64,000 bases of DNA from Rhexocercosporidium sp. MPI-PUGE-AT-0058 (GCA_020746875.1 JAGTJL010000006.1:2852001-2916000); one strand, 5' to 3'. Counted from the first letter of the stretch, positions 50,100 through 63,221 are shown. Notes: a model not told the origin generated them from the sequence alone. Translations and numbers: made by a program.

Positions 50100-51700
50100 T
50101 AATACTATGAGTGTCTTTAAACGCTCCGCTAAATCGTTATAGTAGAACGACAATTTACTCGCTAAAATAAAGTAAGTGGCTCGATTTTTAATTTATTAAT
50201 TTCGATTTATTAATTGGAGATCGACTAATTAAAAATTAATTAATTAAAAAATAACCGCTAACTTATAATAAGTTAAGGCTATTATTAATAACAAAAAGAA
50301 AGTCGTCGTTAAGGCACAATTGTCGGCTACTCCCGTCCCCGCCCCCGCTCCTCGCCGTGCCGCTGCTGCTCCCCGAGCTTTAAAGCAATTAATAGGTGCT
50401 CGTTATAAGGTTTAAATGATAGGGAATTACTATTCGAAACGTTTAAGGTATGTCAATTGTAATTCAGACTGATCTCTAGCCTTCTAAATCCTCTCTACTC
50501 CCCTCCGAAGTAAATAAATAAAGATATTAACACGTGATCTGTGCCAAGCCTGCAAACCTTCCGTAAAACCCCCGACCCTCCTTATACTAGATTCCACTCC
50601 TGACACTCGTATAATAGTCTATTTAGACTATATTAATAACGCCCTTTAAATAAAAGATAGCGGTTAATATTATAATACCGTTAAAAAAGGTATTTATTGC
50701 TTCGCCTACTCGTCCGGCCACAAATGCGTAATTACTCTTATTACTGCTTAAACTCCTTTTCTCGCATATTATAATACGTTAAAAAATAAAGTTAATAAAA
50801 AGGTAAGTCAATTTAACTACTCTTTTCTTATTTTTTAATTTATTATTAATTTTTTAAGAACTAAAGCAATTAAGAATCCCGGTCCGTGCCGCCCTTAAGG
50901 GTAGTAATATTAATAGAGTTGCTATTATTAGCGCTACTATTGGTTTTAGTAATAGAGTTACTCTAGGAGTTACTAATAAATTTAAAAGTAATAATAAAAA
51001 TAATAATAATAAAGAGAATAATAAGTTATTTACTTTATTTTTAGAAAATTAAATTAATTTAGTTAATTTTTTTTTTTAAAAAAAAGAGCTTTTAGCTACT
51101 TTTATAACTTATGCTCATATTATTAAAAAGAAGATTACTATTACTATAAGTACTCTTTTTATTAAGAAAAGTAATAAAAAAGTAACTAATTATTTTACTA
51201 CTACTATTACTATTAAAGCTGCTCGCGCTGCTGCTGCTGAGGCTATTACCGGAGTTACTCGCGCTTATAGTCCGGGCCTTAGTGTTCTGGCTTTTTAAAC
51301 TATATCTACTTATAGAGTTATTCTTATTCTTAAGTAAGAAGCTTAAGTTACTCGCGTTAAAAAGTTAATTAATATAATAATTAATATTTTAAGTAAGCTA
51401 GTTCGGGAGGTTTTAAGCCTTTTACTTTTTAATAAATAAATTACTTTTTTATTTTTTAAGGCTTAAGAACCTCTTATTCTTTAAGTGTCTTCTTATATTT
51501 TAAAAACTAAAGCTTACGTTTACCTTTAAATTAAAGAATCATTAAAAACAATTAACCTTTTAAAATATAATAATTTATACCCCCGAGTTTAATTAATCTT
51601 TAATAAAATAAAATTATAAATGGAAATTTATAAAAGAGAATTTTATAAAAGAATACATAATAATATAAATAAAGCTTTTTAATTAAAAGGTACGCTTATT
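50100..51700 (+). pseudogene. Unassigned plus-strand coding relic
   Basis: A coding-like stretch reads KNKKKVVVKAQLSATPVPAP and APRRAAAAPRALKQLIGAR. It then continues past the solo LTR with IIVYLDYINNALQIKD and YCFAYSSGHKCVI. Later blocks (about 51,220-51,600) read TRAYSPGLSVLAF and KTKAYVYL. Its stops are TAA/TAG. The Pro/Ala-rich start and the Cys near SSGHKC give no firm family. It could be a gag-like protein of an unknown element or a captured host gene. Confidence 0.4.
50404..50605 (+). mobile_element. Solo LTR related to the gag-only element LTR
   Basis: A 202-bp unit starting TATAAGG and ending CTCCTGACA, flanked by a perfect 5-bp duplication ctcgt (50,399-50,403 and 50,606-50,610). 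It shares tgtca...ttgtaatt.a.actgatct, ccaagcct and the end ctcctgaca with the LTRs at 46,475 and 48,460, but it is clearly diverged. When it is removed the plus-strand relic reads through (GAR then IIVYLDY). Confidence 0.85.
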
Positions 51701-51789
51701 ATATAATTACTTTAAGAATAAATAAAAAGTAAAGAATATATATAAAAAACTGCTTTAAAACGAGTCTCTTAAAGAGTTACTTTAATTAA

Positions 51790-54700
51790 GCACAAATATC
51801 CACTAAGTTAATAAAAGCAATAAGTGCTTTAAATTTCTGCCGAAAGAGGTTTTTAATAAGTCCGTTAGCTAGTATATAGCCTATAAAAAGATATTTTATT
51901 ATAAAAATGCCCTTTTAAAACTCTTAACGTAATTACATATTTTAAATATTAACGTGGCGCAACTTTGTGGAAATACGCTGATTTTCACTATCAATTAACC
52001 GAATCGTTTATTAATTATTACAGAAAATTGTCTAAGCTTGTAAGGAGCTATCACGTGGGGTGTGCTCACATGGTATTCTCTCTATATAGTAGAATAGCTA
52101 ATCGAGGCTCAGCTTCGGTTATTATACCTTTTAGTCCGTGCTAGTTCAGTAGTAAAGCTATTCACCTACGGTTCCTAACAGAATAACCGAAGCTAGCCGA
52201 AGATTCCTTTTCTGAGTTCTCCGCAGTGCCGGGGTTTTTCCGGAGATCAGGCAGGCGAGGAGACTTCCTCGATAAAACTGTCATATGATTAAGTGTACAT
52301 TATGTGATTAGGCTTTAAGTAAACTATATTACTAAGCGTATAAGTGGGTCTTATACGTTGCCCGCACTACCTAAAAGGGGTACCTGCCAGGGGTTAGGTG
52401 CTTAAAGGGGGGGTAATATAAGGAGCTATCACGTGGGGTGTGCTCACGTGGTATTCTCTCTATATAATAGAATAGCTAATCGAGGCTCAGCTTCGGTTAT
52501 TGTACCTTTTAGTCCGTGCTGGTTCAGTGGTAAAGCTATTTACTTACGGTTCCTGACAAAGCTGCTCTTATATTAAGGCGTAATTTTTAAAAAAATCGCT
52601 AAAGTGCTATATGTTCCTTGCCGGTGCGCTTAACTTTAAGAAGCTCTACTTATATTATAAACGTAATAATTATATCTTATAAAGCTATTTTTTAAAGAAT
52701 TAAACCTTTAAAAAATATGAAAATATATTTATTAAAAGATCGCCTTGTCTCGATATTATCCGTAAAAAAAGCATTTAATATTATTATAAGGTAAGAGTCG
52801 CGCAGCTTATAATTATAAGTAATCGCTAAGAAACGAGTGCCGAAAAGGTAATAAATTATCTAGTTAATTATAGTTAAGTACTCTTAAAAAAGATTAATTA
52901 AAAAATAAGAAAGCCGTAAAGTAGTAAAAGCGACGTTTACGCGTAATATAATTATAATATAAAGTATTAATCCAACCTTTTCTTAAAACTCCTTAATTTA
53001 AGCTAGAGTAGCTTATTCTTAATTTTTTAATAGCTCGACTTAAAGTAATAATATATTTAAGTAATTTTTATTTACTAATTTAAATCGAAGAACAACCTTT
53101 TAAATATAAGTATCGTATATTAAAGAAATAGTCTTTACTAATTAATCTCTAATAATACGAACGCTTAAAAACTATTCCGTTTACTCTCTTTTAATAAGCT
53201 TATATATTATATTTAAGCCGTTAATAATTGGTTTGGCGTCTTTAAAAGCCGAAGTATAATAAAACACTTAAATATCGTCGACATAAAATATTACAAATAC
53301 CGTATATTACTCGTTTATAAATATATAAAGCTCTTTTTTATAAATAATTAACTCTAAAGTTATTAAAGTATAAGTGAAGTCACCGTATTATAGCGCCGAT
53401 AAGTCCCTAAGTTTATAAAGTGCGCAATTAATTTCTATTATTATTCAGTCTTATTTAAAACCGTCCAGTAAATAACAGCGTACGCGAGCACTTATCTCAC
53501 TTCGTTTAACGTTAATAAAGGCATTTACCACATTAAATTAAATTATTTTTAAATTAAATTAAGCTATAATAGTTATAGCGGTTCTAAAAGAGTAAATAAT
53601 TAAAGTAATTATATATATTAATAAAATTAACGTTTTAGGCTATAAGTCTCCTCTCACAACGATTCGAGAGCGACAGCGGGTTAAATACCTTAACGAATCG
53701 ACTTTAGCGTAAAATACTTATTTTAAAGGAATTAATTACTTAATAGTAAACGTGTGTTTAACGACTCTTTAGCAGTTACGCGACTTAAGGTTAATAATCT
53801 CCTTAATAACGTTAACTCGAAAGTGCTCTCTTAACAGGTAGTCCTTAAGGTCTTTTTAATTTAATAAGTCCTTAGGCATTTATAATTAATAAATCCGTAA
53901 AAGCTTAACTAATTATTAAATTTCGACATTTTTAAATATAAACGTTAATATAATAGCGTAAACTGCGCTCAAGTCTTTTATGTCTCTTTACATTAGTTCT
54001 TAATTAAGCCAAAAAGTCCTTAAAAAATCCTTTAAGTATTTGTAGTTATTTAATAATTATAATAATTCCGTAATTAACTCTTTAATAATTGCTATATAAA
54101 CGCTTTAATTCGGTTTCGTTACTTTATTATTAACTTAAGTCTTTCGACTTTTATTAATTACTCGGTCTTTTACTCTTTTCCTCTTAAAAAGTTTAAGTAA
54201 GCCGGAATTTAATTTAATTAAAGCCAAAAGTAATAAGCGTAAACTTAACTCTTCGTCTTCTTTTAATTTTAATAATTATAAATACTCCTCGTACTCAATT
54301 ACTTAAAACAAAGCTTTTAATTACTTAAAGCCGACACTTTCTTTAAGTGCTCTTTAACGCTTAAGACCGCGCTTTTAATTATATAATCCTTTAAAGTAAA
54401 TTATAATTTATAATATCGACTTCCGCTTAAGGCTTATATTATTTTAAAACTTTAATATATTACGTAAAACACTTTTCTTAATTACGCTTTTAAACGCTAA
54501 TTATCTTAAAGTATTAGCTCGTTTTAAATTCTAATTAAAGTACTTATAAGTAAAAAGTCTAATACTTTTTCTTAATTAAATTACCCCCGAATTCATATTA
54601 ATAAGCGGCTAAATAAAATTAAAAGCTATTAAATTAACTAAAAGTGGCGTATTTATTTTTATTAACTTAATTAAAAGGGGAGTAAATAACTCCACCCTCG

Positions 54701-57700
54701 AGCTCATAGGCTCGTCGACTTTTATTCTCTGTTTAGAGTAATAAACGGTATTTTTAATTTTAATATATTAAATGCGCTTAATCGGTTAATTATAATAAAA
54801 CTAGCGTCTTAATCTCCTTCTTCTTTTTTTAATATTTCCGTAAAATCCTTTAATATTAAGCGCGACTAGCCGACCGCTTTCTTTATATTTAAAAATCCTA
54901 AATAAAAGACGGTTTCGTTAAAAATAACATTCTAAGTCACTATTACACACTATAATTAAGACACTCAAATCTTATAAATATTAAATAAAACGTATTTAAT
55001 TAAATAACTAAAGTATACTCACGAGTTAACTTTAAAAGCTCTCTTTTAATATAGAGCTTCTCGGTCTTTAACTATAAAGTAAGCTTTACAGCCGTACGTA
55101 TATAAGTTGCTTTAGTTAGGCCGTAAATCGGTTGTTAACTTCAGCGTAAGCTTAAAGTTATAATACCGAAAGTATTACTTAAACCAAGCTTAAAACACTT
55201 TATTTAGACTCTTAAAGCCTTTACGAGTAAATAAGCTTATATTATAAAAAACAATTGCCGTTATTATTAATTCCGTCAAAAGCGCCCGAAGTAAATTAGC
55301 GAAAAGGCGCATCTTAATCGATTTATTAATTATTTCTTTACTTACGCGCTTAGCTCCTCTATTAAGTTAATATATATATAAGGAGGTAAATTCAATATTA
55401 ATACCACTTTCTTTATATTACTTTTTATACTTAATTAATTTATTAATTTTTATAATTAAAGTATCGTTATCTTAGCGTATTTTATAAACCAAGAGCCTGA
55501 ATTAACGTCTCGTCCACGCCTTAAACGGTTTAAGAGCATTTAAGATAATAATTAATCCTTTAGTTTTTAAAAGCCGCTTATAAAATTTCTTATTATATTC
55601 GTCCTTAATTAATAAAAGCTAATTATTCCCGTTAAACTTTATTAAAAAGTTAAATAAATCCTAAGAAATATAATAAAAAGAACAAATAGCTACTCTTTTT
55701 AATTAACGACGACTTGTCACTTATTATACTATAGCCATTATATAATACTCGCATTTTAATTAAATTAAACCTTAAATCTCGACGTTACGCGCATTTTTTA
55801 CTAAGTTTTCTAAAGCTTCCTTTTCTAAATAACTTACGCGTAAATGTCATAAATAAGCTTCGTCGACTCGTGGCTTTAAATATCGTTTATTTAATTAAAA
55901 GCCTTAGCGAATACTTCTCTTTAACGTTAAAAACATTAAAAAGCTATAATTTAAGTAAGTTAAAATATAGCGAATAGTTAAAGAAACCAAAGAATAATTA
56001 AAAGGCTTATATTTAAAAAACGCTAAGTTAAATTATCGCTATAATTATTTTAAAACCAGACTATCTTTAGCTATTCTCGTACGTAAAGTATAATCTAAAC
56101 TATTATATTAAACTTTTACTTATAAAAGACGAGCTTTAAAATAATATTAACATTAAAGCCTTTAATAATAGCGACGTTTAAAAAAGTTAAATTGCTTATA
56201 TTCGGTCCGTTAAGGCCATAAAAAGCACTTTTAAAGACTTAAGTACCGCGGCCCTTAATTATTAAGCTTAACATTCCGGCTTTAATATTATTATCTATAA
56301 TAAATTTAATAAAGCTTTTAGAGATAAGGAGAACTTTTAAATTTATTAAATAAATAATAGTTTTATTATTAAATAAGGTGCTCTCTATAAGCGGATGGCA
56401 ATTTATATTTATAGTAGCATATACCTCCGTAATAGCGAAAGCTTTGTCGAGAAATTCAGGGCTTATAAGATAAGCTTAAACGTTTTTAGAATATCTTACT
56501 TTTATTAAAGTAATTGGTTTTAAAGTTATAAAAGCTATTAATAATTAAGTAAAAAAGGAATTATCGAAAAGCGGTCCGAAAGCCAATTACGTTATTAATA
56601 ATATATTCTTATTAAGTTTAGCGATTTCTCGGCGGAGGTTAAGGAAGTCGCTTTTTAATTAAAGTTAAGTCTTTTTAATTTCCTTTATTAATAATAAGTT
56701 CTTAAGGTTATTTGCCGTTAATTCGTCGTAATAATACCGTAATTTATAATAATTAATAGCCTTATAGCGGTAAAAGCGGTACTTATATAGGTAAGTATTT
56801 ACTCGCGTGTTTAACGACTGGTTTCGTTAAGCCGATAAGGTTACGGGAGTATTTAATCTTTTTTAAAAGTAATATATAAGCCTATTGTCTTTTATTATTT
56901 AAAAGCTATAAGTAATTCCTTATTAAAAGTAAATAACTAATTAACGTAATTAAATAAAAAGTACTAATTTATTACCTCGAGAACATTATCTTTTAATAAT
57001 TTAAAGTACCGTTTGCGCGCCTATTCCGGTGTAAGCTTCTCTTATACCGCCTTAATAAAGTCAAGCACTATTAATAATCCTTTAACGTTTAATAAGTCGT
57101 ATAAAAGAGCATCTTAATAGGCCGCTCTTTATTCTTAAAGCCACTCCTTAAGATTAACTCGTCCTACCTTAATAATAATAAGCTTCTTCTTATAAGTAAA
57201 CTATACTAGCGTGTAAACACTTATTTTTGAAGGGGCGTAATCTCTCTTAAGAATTTAAAGGAATAATTAAAGAATCTATAACTTTAATTAAGGGTCTCCG
57301 TCTATTATCTTAATTAATTACTCCTTAATAAATAAGAAATTAATTGTTTCTTAAATCTACTTATAGGCTGCCTTATAAGCTCGAGCCTTTTCCGTCTATT
57401 ATACGAGCTTCCCTACGTATTCCCTTATAAAAACAGCATATATTAAAGTTACATTCTTAATTATAGCCTTTACTAATAATAATGCGCTCGACTTAAGGCC
57501 TTTCTCTATAGAGTCGCGAGCATCTTCGTCTTACTTCGCCTAAGCTTAAAAGTTGTGCTTAATAATTTCTTTATTTTATTATATTCTTAAATCATTTAAT
57601 AATAAGGGTTTCGGTTCGGCGTCGAAAAGGTTAAGAGTAATTAATAACGTAAGGTCTACCGAATTTTATATCTTATAAAAGATATAAAAGGATTTAAACA

Positions 57701-58150
57701 CTTAATATTAAGGAGTCTAAGTGCGCTTATTATAATTAAGAGGAGTTCGATTATTTAAAGAAGAAGCTGAAGTTAAGTTTATTATAGCGAAAGAGTTATT
57801 CTCGTAAGCTTTAAGTATTTAATAAAAGAGGAAGGATTAAAGAGGTATTAAGTTTAATTATTTAGCTTTTATACTCGTTTAAAGTAAAATAAAAGAGTTA
57901 ATAGAAAACAGCGGTATAAATTACACTTTATAATAAAGTAAAATACTTTATAACGTATAATAAATATTTTCTATTTATAAACTTACCTTATAGGCTTTAT
58001 TTAAATTAATAGCGCATAAAGGGAAGAATATTAACTTAATAGCTTCGTTAATAGGGCTTATAATTATAATATAAAAGTAAATTAAAGCACTATAAGTAAT
58101 TATAATTAAATTAAAGTAATTAATTATTCTTTTAAAAGCCCAAAAATTAA
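51790..58150 (-). mobile_element. Second copia element, minus strand, RIP-killed
   Basis: Minus-strand copia pol motifs are present. The RNase H end reads ILANGLIKNLFRQKFKALIA (about 51,820-51,900). The reverse transcriptase reads FVIFYVDDI (about 53,275-53,302). An integrase-side segment reads LLLIKDEYNKKFYKRLLK, then FKAWTRRQFRLLVYKIR (about 55,480-55,600), and a gag-like start lies at about 57,975-58,160. The order and direction fit one element reading right to left. I could not find a matching LTR pair. Confidence 0.65.
52039..52558 (+). mobile_element. TRIM: 520-bp miniature LTR retrotransposon
   Basis: Two 142-bp LTRs (52,039-52,180 and 52,417-52,558) share aaggagctatcacgtggggt and aatcgaggctcagcttcggt. 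They start TGTAAGG (TATAAGG in the second) and end CCTAACA/CCTGACA. The interior is only 236 bp and non-coding, ending in a polypurine tract aaagggggggtaa. A perfect 5-bp duplication aagct flanks it (52,034-52,038 and 52,559-52,563). It is little affected by RIP although it sits in RIP-killed copia, so it is a late arrival. It must rely on another element's enzymes. Confidence 0.93.
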
Positions 58151-58194
58151 AAGAAAACAATTGTTCTCCTAAAGGCGGTCTATAGTAGCAGAAC

Positions 58195-58560
58195 CTAATT
58201 AAGTCACGTGCAGTGCCAAAAGAGCAGCTGCCCGTGCCTATACGACAGTAATCTAATCGAGCGCTATATACCTAAAGCAGTTAGACTGCGAGATTCTTAA
58301 GCCTGTAATAGCTAGCCTAATATTAAAAGGCTTGCCGAGCTCTTTTGACGCCTTTTTATCTCGTAAATACGAGAAAATATTAGGTGATCTTAAGAATATT
58401 AATATTAACGGTCTAATTAACGACCTAATTTCGGAAGAAGCTCGCATAGGCGCTAACGCCGACCTTAACGCTAATAAAGCGTTTAAAGGCGGCAAAGGCG
58501 GTAATAAAAAGCATTATAATAAATGTAAAGTCACGGGATATATAACGTCTACGTACTAGG
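58195..58560 (+). pseudogene. Copia gag, C-terminal part with zinc knuckle
   Basis: Gag resumes with TCSAKRAAARAYTTVI, then YLKQLDCEILKPVIASLIL and LPSSFDAFLSRKYEKILGDL, and ends near HYNKCKVTGYITSTY. The latter fits a CX2CX4HX4C knuckle in which two Cys and the His have become Tyr. The open piece is 58,332-58,559. It is the continuation of the gag half that ends near 49,915. Confidence 0.75.
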
Positions 58561-61500
58561 TCTTATACCTTAAGCTAAAGCCTAATAATTCGGAAAATCT
58601 GAATAAAAAGCCTAATAAGGCTAAAAAAGCTAAGTAATTAAAAAGCAAATCAAAAACAAAGTCTACGAAAGCTATTATAGCCGTATTTAAGATTATTACG
58701 CCGCCTAATAAATATATAAGAGCTAAAAAGCTTATAAAGGCATATATAAACGACTTATTCTTATTAAAGGGTAAGTTAAATATGAAACCTAAAATGCAAC
58801 TTGAACCTTTTCTATTTATGAATATTTTTATAAATATTATAAGGGAATTAAGCGAGTCCGATTTTAATTAATTAAAAGAAGATATTATAAATTAAGCTTT
58901 TAAAACCGTCTATAATTACAAACTAATTCTAGACTCCGGTACTAGCGAGTATTATACGCTTAATAAAGGATAGTTACTTAACTTTTAATTTACTTTTCGC
59001 AAATCCATTATAATCGCTAATAGCAACGTATTACCGATATTAGGCACGGGAGATATTCCTATTAAGGGCAATAACAGCTTGAAAGTAATTATATTAACGA
59101 GTAAATTATATTCCGAGGCTAAAAACGACTCTTTTAAGTTCAAGGAAAATAATTAAAAAAAGTTAATTAATTAATTTTACCGAGAATAATATTTTATTAA
59201 AGTATAAAAAAGGCTAATTATAAACTAAATAGAATTATAACGCTTATTACCTTTAAACGGAAGTCGATAATAACGCTCTCGAACCTATAATATATTAAAT
59301 AGACTTAAATTCGCCGTTAGACTTTTATTATAAAAAGTTAATATATATAAATAAAGAGTCGATTCTTAAAACGATCGAGAAAAGCTATAAATTAAAGAAA
59401 ATTTAATAAAAAGTCGTAGAGCTAGCCGACTATAACGCTTACAATAGCGGCAAAATACACGTAATCGGTAATAAAAAGCCTATATTAAACGCACTACTTT
59501 TAATTATATTTAATATTAATATTACGGGGCTTTTTAAAATTAAAAGACTTAAAAAAGAGCGCTATTTCCTTATTATTATATATAAAAGATTAAGAGCTAT
59601 TTAATTATATACTTTAAAACTTAAAGCCGACGCTTATAACGTCTTAATCGACTTTTATAATATAATTAATAATTAATCTAATAATTAAAATAGCGTTAAA
59701 TATAAATTTATAGCAAATATTAAAGCTTTTAAGCTCGATAACGCTGAGGAATTCAAGTTTAATAAATAGACGTATTATTACAAATAAAAAAAGTATATAT
59801 ATAAATATATTAGCCCTTATTCCCTTTTTTAAAACAAAATAGCCGAAAAGTTAAATAAATACTTAATAGAGCGGCTAATTAATGTCTATAAGGCTAAAAG
59901 ATTACCTTTGTTTTTATGGCCTTACTTATTATAAAGAATAACTTATATTAAGAATCGGTTATATAATTCCGTTATAAAGAAAACTTTTTTTAAAGCTTTA
60001 TGCGGTAAATTATCGATAATCGACTATATTCACATATTAGGCTTTTTAACTTACGTACTTGAGAATAAGAAAGCTTATAAATTAGCTAATAAATCCGACA
60101 AAGGTATTCTTATCGGTTTTAAGTCTTTTAATAATTACTTAGTTTATTTACTAAGTAAAAGAATCGTTATATGCTTTAAAAACGTCTTAATTAAAAAGGA
60201 TTTAATCCTTAAGGACGATATAATAAAAGAAACCGATATCTTCGATTATAATAATATAGTCGAAACACTTGAAGAGTTTAAAAGCGCTAACGATGATATT
60301 ATTAAGTCAATAAGTAGTACTAACGACGAAATGCCTAATAAAGGCAATATAAGCGAAAAGTCGCTTATCGACTAATTAAAAGGCGAGAAAACGGATTTTA
60401 AAGACGAATCCGACTTATTCGCACAAAAGCTCCTTTAAACGCTAAAAGCTAATAAGAAGCCTAATACGGCTAGCCCGGAAATGCCTAAAACGCTTATTAA
60501 AAGGCTTAAAAAGAATTATTTGAGCTGGGAGCCTAACGTCGTAACTAGAAACGCTAATACTAGCGCTAAAGACTTTAACTCTTTAGAAAATTAACTAATA
60601 ATACATTTAAGCTTTAAAACGACTATTCGCTAGCTAAATAATTAGTTAATCGAAGAAAAAAAAGAAGCTTTTTCTATTTATAAAGACGCTAAGAGACTAG
60701 CTTCTATGGCTTTAATAAGCTCTAAAATCGACGAAGACTTCGATTAAGGGCTAATAAAGCTGCCCAAAAAGCTAAAAGTTAATAAAATCGTTATTAAACG
60801 AATTAAAAGCCTTTAAATTTACGAGCTTAAAAGCCTTAAAAAAGCTATAGCCTCTTCGTATAAAGATTATTAACTAAAAGCTATAGAAAAAGAAGCCAAT
60901 TCCTTAAAAAATCACGAGACTTGGGAAATAATACCAAAAAACGCTAATAAGACTTATAAGCCTTTAAAAACAAAGTAGATATATAAAATCAAAGAATCAC
61001 TTAATTACTTCGAATTCAAAGCTAGATTCGTCGCTAAAGGGTTCGAGCAACTCTACGGCCTTAATTACGTAAACACTTTTACTAACATAATAAAATAAAT
61101 AGCTTAGCGATTAATATTCGCCTTAGCGGTTCTTTATAGTTAGCTTATATAGAAAGTCGATATAATATCGGCTTTTATATAAAGTAATATTAACGTAAAT
61201 ACTTTATATATAATATCTCCCGAAAGCATAAATACTTAAAAATACGCTAATAAACTACTCTTACTTAATAAAGCCTTATACGAGCTAAAATAATTAATTA
61301 GGCTCTGGTTTATTACGTTAAAAGAAGTCTTAATTTAAAAACTCGGTTTTCAAGCTTTAATTATCGAGAATTGTATCTTAATTAATAAGGAATAATAACT
61401 TATAGTCTTTATTTACGTAAATAATTTAGCAATAATTAGCTTAAGCGTTAATAATATTAAATCCTTTATTAAAGAGCTTAAAAAGCTTTTTAAATTAAAG

Positions 61501-62370
61501 AATTTAAAATTAATAAAGGATTACTTAAATATAAATATCGAGTATAACTTAAATAAAAGTTGTATAAAGCTAAGCTAAGAAAGCTATATTAAGAAAGTGC
61601 TAACGCGGTTTAATATGACCGATTATAAGCTTAAAGATATACTAATAGATTTAAAAGCTAAACTAAAGTCTAATCTTAATTAGGCTAATAAAAAGGAAAT
61701 AAATTAATATTAATAAATTATAAGCTGCCTCTTATTTCTTACGCTAACTATTAGACTCGATATTTGCTACTCGGTTATAAAGCTCGCTCGATTCGCTAGT
61801 AACCCTAGCGCTAATCACTTAATTGCCTTTAAAAACGTGCTTAAATACCTAAAAGGATTAAAAAAGCTAAGACTAATTTACGAAAAAAGCTTTAATTAAT
61901 ATATAAGCGGCTATTACGACGCCGATTACGCCGGAGATATTAATACGGTTAAATCGACTAGCGGCTTAAGCTTTTATTTAACGAGTTACTTATTTAACTA
62001 GAAAAGCAAGCTTTAAAGTATTATAACTTAAAGCACGACTAAGGCCTAATATATAATTATTAATTCGGCTTTTAAAGAAGCTGTTTATATAAAGCAGCTT
62101 TTAATCTAATTAAGCTATTATATGCAGGAACGATTCCTTATTTATACGGACAATAACGGCGCTTTCTTATTAATTAATAACTTTTAATTCCACGAGAGGA
62201 TTAAACATATTACCGTTAAATATTATTACGTCCGCGCCTTTATAAATTAAGGCGAAATAGACTTAATTTATATAAAAGAGTTTAAATAAAAAGCCGACGG
62301 CTTTATAAAGCCATTAAATAAGCTTAAATTCATTGAATTTATAAGGCTTTTAAAACTAGCCGAATAAGGT
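58560..62370 (+). pseudogene. Copia pol: protease, integrase, reverse transcriptase, RNase H
   Basis: In order: a protease core LDSGTSEYYT (about 58,932-58,960); an integrase core segment (about 59,740-59,900) and its tail KAYKLANKSDKGILIGFKS (about 60,070-60,125); a reverse transcriptase with KARFVAKGFEQLYGLNY (about 61,020-61,070) and the active site IYVNNLAIIS (about 61,400-61,440, from YVDDL); and RNase H with YYDADYAGD (about 61,912-61,940), YTDNNGAF and ADGFIKPLNKLKF (about 62,295-62,340). Stops are TAA/TAG. The set and order are diagnostic of Ty1/copia, and it encodes nothing functional now. Confidence 0.88.
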
Positions 62371-62553
62371 TAAAGCGGAGGAAATAATAAAGGAAATAAG
62401 ATTATAATTTATATTTTTCTCTTTTTATATTTAGCCTATTCTCCGTAAAAGGTTATTTTATGTATTTATTTTATTCTTATAAATATAAGCTCTGCTTTAA
62501 AGCTAGCTTATATATAAGTTTATAAAGTTATTACGTCACTTATTAAGAGGGCG

Positions 62554-62863
62554 TGTTAGATTTTACTTCGGTAACTCGTGCCGATTTTACCCTAAAATAG
62601 CCGAAGGGGTTTCCACTGCTTACGCGGCCCGGAAATTACCTTCGTATTCCGGGAAATTACGCTTGTATTTAATTACGTAACTCGTATAAGTTGCGTAATT
62701 AGTTACGTAGTCGTAAAAGCTTCTAAAAAAGCTATTATTTTATATATAACTATTAAAGAGCTCTTTTAGCTCTTTAAATAAGTAAATAAGTAATTCTCTC
62801 TTTTTAATTACGTTTCCTTACTTATTACGCTTTCTCATTCTAATTGGCTCGCTTATTCTCACA
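62554..62863 (+). repeat. 3' LTR of copia element
   Basis: A 310-bp copy starting TGTTAGATTTTACTTCGG and ending GCTTATTCTCACA. It shares ggcccggaaattaccttcgt and attccgggaaatta with the other copies of this family. Confidence 0.9.
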
Positions 62864-62904
62864 AAAAGAAAAGCGCGATTTCGAAATACGCTTAATATAC
62901 TTAA

Positions 62905-63221
62905 TATTGGATTTTACTTTAGTAACTCGTGCCGATTCTACCTTAGAATAGCCGAAGGGGTTTCTATTACTTACGCGGCCCGGAAATTACCTTTATATTC
63001 CGGGAAATTACGCTCGTATTCAATTACGTAGCTCGTATAAGCTACGTAATTAGTTACGTAATCGTAAAAGCTTTTAAAGAAGTTATAATTTAATATATAA
63101 CTACCGAAGAGCTCTTCTAGCTCTTTAAGTAAGTAAATAAGCAATTAATTCTACTTTGTCTTTGATCACGTGTCCTCACCTACTGCGCTTCCTCATTCTG
63201 GTTGGCTCGCCTATTCTCACA
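62905..63221 (+). mobile_element. Solo LTR of the same copia family
   Basis: A 317-bp copy starting TATTGGATTTTAC and ending CCTATTCTCACA, flanked by a perfect 5-bp duplication cttaa (62,900-62,904 and 63,222-63,226). It lies only 41 bp after the 3' LTR of the full element, in the same orientation, but its own duplication shows an independent insertion. Its end region (gatcacgtgtcctcacctac) is less RIP-altered than that of the neighbouring copy. Confidence 0.9.

Larger units (their letters stand above)
49915..58160. mobile_element. Composite insertion in copia gag
   Basis: About 8.2 kb separates the two halves of copia gag. It holds, from left to right, an unassigned plus-strand coding relic (about 50,100-51,700, carrying a solo LTR) and a minus-strand copia (about 51,790-58,150, carrying a TRIM). 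I found no LTR pair or target duplication for the insert as a whole, so its ends are approximate and it may be two or more insertions. Confidence 0.5.
46222..62863 (+). mobile_element. Ty1/copia retrotransposon with nested insertions
   Basis: A 5' LTR (46,222-48,690, split by a nested element) and a 3' LTR (62,554-62,863) share TGTTAGATTT...ACTTCGGTAACTCGTGCCG and an end TTGGCTCGC..TATT.TCACA. The first bases after the 5' LTR (tagtagcaattcgg) are a plausible primer-binding site. Gag begins at ATG 49,519, is interrupted at about 49.9-58.15 kb, and resumes to a knuckle at 58,520-58,560. Protease, integrase, reverse transcriptase and RNase H follow in copia order up to about 62,370. Removing the nested material leaves about 6 kb, a usual copia length. 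The flanks aaacg and aaaag do not match, so the target duplication is unresolved. Confidence 0.88.

Noticed and set aside
58253..58495. 80-codon minus-strand frame
   Set aside because: Antisense of the copia gag C-terminal part, whose plus-strand frame carries a recognisable zinc knuckle.
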